From assembly GCA_013329135.1 (NCBI GenBank), contig DUKU01000173.1, positions 1-9,575 on the forward strand: a stretch of DNA of 9,575 nt, in the 5' to 3' direction. The notes beneath the pieces were generated by a model. The model saw only the letters and a list, made by a program, of their open reading frames with translations. It was not told the origin of the DNA and made no database searches. Numbering within the stretch: the first letter of the stretch is position 1; each line of letters opens with the position of its first letter. The position numbers and the translations under genes are program-made. Of the stretch, positions 5,440-9,575 are shown in pieces. Source of the DNA: Thermoplasmata archaeon (GTDB taxonomy: Archaea > Thermoplasmatota > Thermoplasmata > UBA10834).

Positions 5440-6264
5440 CTAGCCGAGGCGCTTGTACACCGCGACCACGCCGAATATGCCCGCCGCCATGAACACGATC
5501 ACGCCGCTCGTGGCCACATCGTACACCGCGGACAGGATGATCCCGAGCACCATGCTGACCGTCCCGAAGCACACAGCGGCCGCGGCCGTCCCCTTGAACG
5601 AGAGGTTCAGCTGGAGGGCCGAAAGGCCTGGGAGGACCAGCAGCGCGACCACCAGGACTATCCCGACGACCTTTATCGACAGTACGATCGTGGTCGCGAC
5701 GAGGACATCGAACGATATCGCGAGCGTCTCGACCGGTATGCCCGATAGCTTGGCGGCGCCCTCGTCGAACGTGATCGAGAGCATCTCCTTGTAGAACACT
5801 CCCAGGAAGCCCAGTGTGACGAGCCCCAGGACCGTGACTATGACCAGGTCGGACATGTCTATAGTCAGTATGGACCCGAACAGGTAGCTGAACAGCTCCA
5901 CGCTGAAGCCGCCGGCGAGGCTGATGATGATCAGGCCGGCCGAAAACCCCGTCGCGAGCATCACCGCTATCGCGGAGTCCGACCGGGCGAGGCCTTTGGT
6001 CCTCATGATGTGTATGCCGATGACCGCGAGGATAGACACCACCAACGCGACCAGTATGGGCGAGATGCCTAGGAGAAGCCCCAGGGCTATCCCGCCGAAG
6101 GATGTGTGGGCCACGCCGTCCCCCAGCATGGCCTCCTTCCGGAGTATGAGGAACAGGCCGACCCACGCGCATGCGAATGCCGCGATAACTCCACCCAGGA
6201 GGGCATACTGGAAGAACTGGAACCCGAGCAGGCGCGGGATGTCAAGGAGCGACAGGTCGGTCAC
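5440..6264 (-). CDS. Metal ABC transporter permease (ABC-3, ZnuB/MntB-type)
   Basis: Membrane subunit that forms the channel for zinc or manganese import. With GTG 6264 as start the protein has 274 residues, normal for the family; longer in-frame extensions add a Ser/Thr/Arg-rich stretch that is only the ATPase gene read in another frame. It is hydrophobic throughout, with about eight or nine likely membrane helices. Family marks are LGDGVAHTSFGG (47-58), the cytoplasmic ATPase-contact region FDEGAAKLSGIPV (166-178), and VVGIVLVVALLVLPG (199-213). The start lies 23 bases inside the end of the ATPase gene, with GGGGGTG nine bases upstream as a plausible ribosome binding site, so translation is likely coupled. 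Zinc versus manganese cannot be decided from this subunit. It is the last gene of the operon. Confidence 0.9.
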   Translation of the reverse strand: MTDLSLLDIPRLLGFQFFQYALLGGVIAAFACAWVGLFLILRKEAMLGDGVAHTSFGGIALGLLLGISPILVALVVSILAVIGIHIMRTKGLARSDSAIAVMLATGFSAGLIIISLAGGFSVELFSYLFGSILTIDMSDLVIVTVLGLVTLGFLGVFYKEMLSITFDEGAAKLSGIPVETLAISFDVLVATTIVLSIKVVGIVLVVALLVLPGLSALQLNLSFKGTAAAAVCFGTVSMVLGIILSAVYDVATSGVIVFMAAGIFGVVAVYKRLG

Positions 6265-7090
6265 TGCCGAACACACCCCCGCACTCGTGCCTGTGGAAGA
6301 CGAAGTGGAAGTGCTCCCCGTACGCCTTCTTGAGGAACTCGCCTGGCTCGTCGATGTCCCTGACATCCGAGACGTTCACGAGCCTGTTGACGCACATGAC
6401 CTTGGACATCCTGCAGAAGACGGCCGCCAGGTCATGCGACACCGTGCATATCGTGATGCCCCTCGCGATGTTGAGGTCGTTGAGCATCTTGTAGAACTTC
6501 TCCTGCGTGACAGCGTCCACGCCCGCAACGGGCTCGTCGAGGAACAGTATCTTCGGGTCCCGCACGAGGGCCTTGGCCACGAACATCCTCTGCTTCTGCC
6601 CGCCCGAGAGATGGCCGATCCGATCGTCCGCCAGGTCAGCCATGCCGACCTCCCCGAGCATGTCGTCCACGACCCTCCAATCCGCCCCTGTCAGCCTCCT
6701 GGTGAGGTTCCCCCTGTTGGCCATCCCGAGAGCAACGAGCTCCCTGACGGACAGCGGGAAGTCGGCGTCGAACGAGATGGCGTCCTGGGATACATAGGCG
6801 ACCAGGTGCCAGTCCCGGAACCGTTCCAAGGGTTCGCCGAAGAGCCTGACCTCGCCACTGTCCCGCGGGAGCACGCCCAGCAGGGCCATGAGAAGAGTCG
6901 TCTTGCCTCCGCCGTTGGGCCCCACGATGCCGACGTAGTCGCCCTGGTATATCGTGAAGCTGGCATCCTCTATGACGAGCGCGTTCGACCTGGAGACGTT
7001 CACATTCCTCGCCTCGAGGACGGGCCGCCTCGCCGCGTCCGTCTGTCCACGGACGCTCACCACATCTGGTTGAACGATCGCGGAGGTCAT
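6242..7090 (-). CDS. Metal ABC transporter ATPase (ZnuC/MntA-type)
   Basis: The 282-residue ATP-hydrolysing subunit of the importer, on the cytoplasmic face of the membrane. All nucleotide-binding motifs are intact: Walker A GPNGGGKTT (57-65), Q-loop Q102, signature LSGGQKQR (161-168), Walker B ILFLDEP (181-187) and the switch histidine H219 in SHD. About 25 non-conserved residues precede the domain. The C-terminus is histidine-rich, EHFHFVFHRHEC (259-270), as is common in zinc-type ATPases, and could sense or buffer metal in the cytoplasm. Its ATG shares four bases (ATGA) with the stop of the binding-protein gene, a tight coupling that fixes the start. It overlaps the permease gene at its 3' end. 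Confidence 0.93.
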   Translation of the reverse strand: MTSAIVQPDVVSVRGQTDAARRPVLEARNVNVSRSNALVIEDASFTIYQGDYVGIVGPNGGGKTTLLMALLGVLPRDSGEVRLFGEPLERFRDWHLVAYVSQDAISFDADFPLSVRELVALGMANRGNLTRRLTGADWRVVDDMLGEVGMADLADDRIGHLSGGQKQRMFVAKALVRDPKILFLDEPVAGVDAVTQEKFYKMLNDLNIARGITICTVSHDLAAVFCRMSKVMCVNRLVNVSDVRDIDEPGEFLKKAYGEHFHFVFHRHECGGVFGSDRPVAP

Positions 7091-8019
7091 GCAACGCTCG
7101 CCCCCAGGCCGACTGCGAGGTTCTCGAGGTTCTGCTCCATCTGCCCGAGAAGGTCCAGATCGTCCATCGAACCGACCAGCAGGTACAGGTGCAGGACCGT
7201 CACCTCCTGCCCGGACTGCTCCTCGATGCTGCTCTCCAGAGTCGAGGCGTAGTCATCTCTGTAGACAGGGTCGACAAAGACCACATAGGTGTCGCTCTCG
7301 GTCATCTGCTCCACGAGAGTGGCGATGGTGGACGTGCTTGGCTCCTCGTCCGCCGAGAGGCCTATGATGCCGTACTGGGTGAAGCCATACCTATCCGCTA
7401 GATAACCGTAGGCCGCATGGCTGACGAAGACCGCGCTCTTCGTGCTCGATGAGAGTGTGTCGTTGTATGATGCGTCCAGGGACGCGAGCGCTTCATCCAG
7501 GGACGTCCAGCGCTCGGAGTAGTAGGTCGCATTCGCGGGGTCGGACTCGACCAGGGCGGACAGGACCTTCTCCGCCTGCATCCTCAGCATGTACGGGCTG
7601 AGCCATGTGTGCGGGTCGTATGATTCGGACTCGCCGCCAGGGAGAAGCGTCAGGCCCTCCGTCGTGTCGACGACTATCCTCTGCCCGACGTCCAATGCGG
7701 GGAGGATGTCCTCCTCGAACCACGGTTCGAGGCCCGCACCGTTGTACAGCAGTATGTCCGCGTCCTGCGCCTGGAGTATGTCAGCGGTGGAGGGCGCCCA
7801 GGTGTGGGTCTCCGTGTTCGGAGGTATCAACGCATGCACCGAGACCTTCTCTCCCCCGATGGACTCCGCCACATAGGCCAACGGATAGAATGTGGCGACT
7901 ATCGTCGTCCCAGCCTCACCTTCGGACTCGCCGGTCAGGGCGCCATAGGTCAAGCCAGCGAGAATGACGGAGCATGCGACCGCCACCGCGACCAGAAACA
8001 GCTTCTGCTTCTTGTTCAT
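7087..8019 (-). CDS. Metal-binding protein of ABC importer (ZnuA/TroA family, A-1)
   Basis: Extracytoplasmic receptor that captures Zn or Mn and delivers it to the permease. From ATG 8019 it has 310 residues; an in-frame TTG at 8031 would add only four. MNKKQK and a hydrophobic segment to about residue 26 form a signal peptide or membrane anchor. A Cys at 16 lies inside the hydrophobic run and is a doubtful lipobox. Likely metal ligands are H72 (ETHTW), H137 (DPHTW) and H201 (SHAAYGYL). An acidic ligand probably lies in the C-terminal lobe, but I cannot fix which. Three histidines suggest zinc more than manganese, where the third ligand is usually Glu. The histidine-rich loop of many ZnuA proteins is missing; the loop before H137 is short and acidic. 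First gene of the operon, with its own promoter. Confidence 0.92.
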   Translation of the reverse strand: MNKKQKLFLVAVAVACSVILAGLTYGALTGESEGEAGTTIVATFYPLAYVAESIGGEKVSVHALIPPNTETHTWAPSTADILQAQDADILLYNGAGLEPWFEEDILPALDVGQRIVVDTTEGLTLLPGGESESYDPHTWLSPYMLRMQAEKVLSALVESDPANATYYSERWTSLDEALASLDASYNDTLSSSTKSAVFVSHAAYGYLADRYGFTQYGIIGLSADEEPSTSTIATLVEQMTESDTYVVFVDPVYRDDYASTLESSIEEQSGQEVTVLHLYLLVGSMDDLDLLGQMEQNLENLAVGLGASVA

Positions 8020-8065
8020 GATCAATCTCAACGCGCTTGGTCCGGACGAGAAGAAGGCCGTGAAA

Positions 8066-8101
8066 TGATATTAAAGACTTGCCCAGTTCATAATAATGTC
8101 A
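8066..8101 (-). promoter_or_regulatory. Imperfect inverted repeat over the importer promoter
   Basis: TGATATTA (8066-8073) and TAATGTCA (8094-8101) are inverted copies matching at seven of eight positions, 20 bases apart. One arm covers the TATA box. A metal-responsive repressor would be expected to act here, but the motif does not match a regulator site I recognise and both arms are AT-rich, so chance is possible. Confidence 0.22.
8068..8075 (-). promoter_or_regulatory. TATA box of the metal importer operon
   Basis: Read on the minus strand this is TTTAATAT in the AT-rich context TCTTTAATATCA. With normal spacing, transcription would start near 8045, giving a leader of about 26 bases before ATG 8019. 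It is the clearest AT-rich element in the 104-base gap between the importer operon and the adenine deaminase gene, and shows that the operon has its own promoter. Confidence 0.55.
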
Positions 8102-8123
8102 GGGTCCTTCCACGCGCGCGTTA

Positions 8124-9575
8124 TTACGATATGGGGCCTGAAGGTCCCACCACGACATCCGTGAACCCGAAGCCCTCCACATCGAACAGTCCCCTGTCGC
8201 TGAGTTTGAGCTTCGGTATGACCAGGAGGCTGAGGAACGACATCGTCATGAACGGGCTCTCGAGGGTCGACCCCAGAGCCCAGGCCGCCTCCTGCATCGA
8301 GTCCAGCGCATGCTTGACCTCCAGAGCGTGCCTCGTGGACATCAGCCCGGCCACGTGCAGGTTCAGCGTCGAGCACTTGCCCCGTGAACATATGCAGAAC
8401 CCTCCGCCCTGAGTCATGAGCGCGTTGACCGCGGTCGCCATGTCAGCGGAGCCGACCCCGACGACGATGATGTTGTGCGAGTCGTGGGAGACGCTCGATG
8501 CCATCGCGCCCTCCCTGAGCCCGAAGCCCCTTACGAAGGCGTTGCTGACGGGGGCGTCCCTGTATCTGTTAACGACCGCCATCCTGAGGACGTCCTTATC
8601 GACATCGGGCATGACCTTCCCGACCTCCACTCTGAGCTCGGATGTCAGGCTCTCCGTGCTGATCTCGTCCTTGACGAGGCCTATGACGCGGACCTCGGCC
8701 GACTGTCCGCTCGCACCTATCTCGAAGTCCGAAGGGGTCCTCCGCTGCAGCAGGAGCTCGGAGACCATCTCCTTTGGCCGCACGTCGAACAGGGGCGCGC
8801 CGTACCGCCCGACAAGCCTCCCGCCCACGTACACCTCCTCGGCCACGAAGGACTCGAGGTCCCTCACCTTGACGAGGTCCGCCTTCCTGCCGGGCTCTAT
8901 GGCCCCGATGGGGAGGCCGTAGTGAAGGGCAGGGTTGATCGTCGCGGCCCTCAGGGCGTGCATCGGCTCTATCCCGAGCGAGACCGCCCTGGCCAGGGCG
9001 TTGTTCATGTGACCACGCATCAGCTCGGACACGCTCACATCGTCCGATACCAGCAGGAACTCGTGCTCCTTCGCGAACGGCGCGAGCGCCTCGAGGTCCT
9101 TGGATACGCTTCCCTGCCGGACCATGATCGTCATGCCCAACGCGGCCTTCTCGAATGCCTCCTCGGACGACGTGCACTCGTGGTCGTTGGATATCCCTAG
9201 CTCCACGTACTTCCTAAGGTCCTCGCCGCTCAGGAGCGGGGCGTGGCCATCTATGGGCTTCCCGAGGCGCTTCGCGACCTCGACCCTCGCCATCACATCC
9301 GGGTCCCGGACTACCGCGTTGTGATAGTCCGTAAGCTCCCCGAGGGCGACGAAGCCGTCCCTCAAGAGCATCGATTCTATCTCCGCGGGGCCGAAGGACG
9401 CCCCCGAGGTCTCGAACCTCGTCGTCGGGACGCATGACGGGGCGGTGAAGTACATCCTGAGCGGGGTCGTGCCGGAGTCCTTGACCATGTACTCGATGCC
9501 TGCGAGCCCCATCACATTCGCGATCTCGTGTGGGTTGGCCACGACCGCAGTCGTGCCGCGCGGGACCGCCGCCTC
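8124..9575 (-). CDS. ade: Adenine deaminase (AdeC family), N-terminus outside the window
   Basis: Converts adenine to hypoxanthine and ammonia in purine salvage; cytoplasmic, amidohydrolase superfamily, metal-dependent. The visible 483 codons run off the window edge, so the start and the N-terminal H-x-H metal motif are missing. A GTG at 9542 is only an internal valine. Seen in order from the edge: PRGTTAVVANPHEIANV, AGIEYM, YFTAPSCVPTT, GHAPLLSGEDL, SNDHECTSSEEAF, VSDD, then NPALHYGLPIGAIEPGRKAD, and the C-terminal domain with SHDSHNIIVVG, a Gly-Gly-Gly turn, AGLMS, and FLSLLVIPKLKLSDRGLFDV. This order is characteristic of AdeC. The family usually has Asp where this protein has Asn in VVANPHE. 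The gene ends with tandem stops TAATAA and is separated from the importer operon by the operon's promoter. No clear terminator is seen. Confidence 0.95.
   Translation of the reverse strand, partial: EAAVPRGTTAVVANPHEIANVMGLAGIEYMVKDSGTTPLRMYFTAPSCVPTTRFETSGASFGPAEIESMLLRDGFVALGELTDYHNAVVRDPDVMARVEVAKRLGKPIDGHAPLLSGEDLRKYVELGISNDHECTSSEEAFEKAALGMTIMVRQGSVSKDLEALAPFAKEHEFLLVSDDVSVSELMRGHMNNALARAVSLGIEPMHALRAATINPALHYGLPIGAIEPGRKADLVKVRDLESFVAEEVYVGGRLVGRYGAPLFDVRPKEMVSELLLQRRTPSDFEIGASGQSAEVRVIGLVKDEISTESLTSELRVEVGKVMPDVDKDVLRMAVVNRYRDAPVSNAFVRGFGLREGAMASSVSHDSHNIIVVGVGSADMATAVNALMTQGGGFCICSRGKCSTLNLHVAGLMSTRHALEVKHALDSMQEAAWALGSTLESPFMTMSFLSLLVIPKLKLSDRGLFDVEGFGFTDVVVGPSGPIS

Noticed and set aside
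5924..7252. A 442-codon open frame on the plus strand.
   Set aside because: It is antisense to the permease, ATPase and binding-protein genes, all of which carry complete family motifs. The translation is Arg/Pro/Ala-rich with no domain. It is a by-product of high GC content.
8111..8120. ACGCGCGCGT-type palindromic run just after the adenine deaminase stop.
   Set aside because: It is a simple CG alternation without a loop or T-run, so I do not call it a terminator or operator.
8475..9200. A 241-codon plus-strand frame opposite the adenine deaminase.
   Set aside because: It is the antisense shadow of a clearly conserved AdeC protein.

Overview
The window looks like chromosomal DNA from a GC-rich archaeon. 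TATA-like boxes lie about 25-28 bases before inferred transcript starts, one gene looks leaderless, GGTGA-type ribosome binding sites occur, and AGG is a common arginine codon. The gene set (secreted clostripain-family C11 peptidases, an M32 carboxypeptidase, an AdeC-type adenine deaminase, a zinc/manganese-type ABC importer) would fit a protein-degrading member of the Thermoplasmatota. That placement is inference: there is no rRNA or other marker gene here. No tRNA, CRISPR array, insertion sequence or integrase was seen.

Layout. Bases 1-146 are the C-terminal end of a plus-strand C11-type peptidase. About 420 bases without a recognisable gene follow. Next come a small WrbA-like flavodoxin (616-1095) and a leaderless four-helix DUF420-like membrane protein (1174-1599), both plus strand. 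A minus-strand M32 carboxypeptidase (1635-3149) converges on the membrane protein across a 35-base gap that holds a hairpin. After a regulatory region at 3150-3594 comes a complete secreted C11 cysteine peptidase (3595-5013, plus), then its terminator, then a headless C11 C-terminal remnant (about 5080-5337).

The right half is minus strand. A compact three-gene metal importer operon is read in the order substrate-binding protein (8019-7087), ATPase (7090-6242), permease (6264-5440). The first two genes overlap by an ATGA and the last two by 23 bases, and a strong hairpin terminator follows at 5359-5379. Upstream of it, and separate, an adenine deaminase (8124 to the window edge) is cut off at its N-terminus.

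How the genes fit together. The secreted C11 enzymes would cut extracellular protein into peptides, and the cytoplasmic M32 carboxypeptidase could trim imported peptides to amino acids. M32 enzymes need a divalent metal, usually zinc, and adenine deaminases a metal centre, so a metal importer nearby is sensible, but no direct functional link is shown. The most unusual feature is the presence of three C11 C-terminal regions on one strand within 5.3 kb: one edge-truncated, one intact and one reduced to a tail. The tail lies in the same reading frame as the intact gene, separated from it by a stop codon and a terminator hairpin. I found no clearly novel defence or mobile system.
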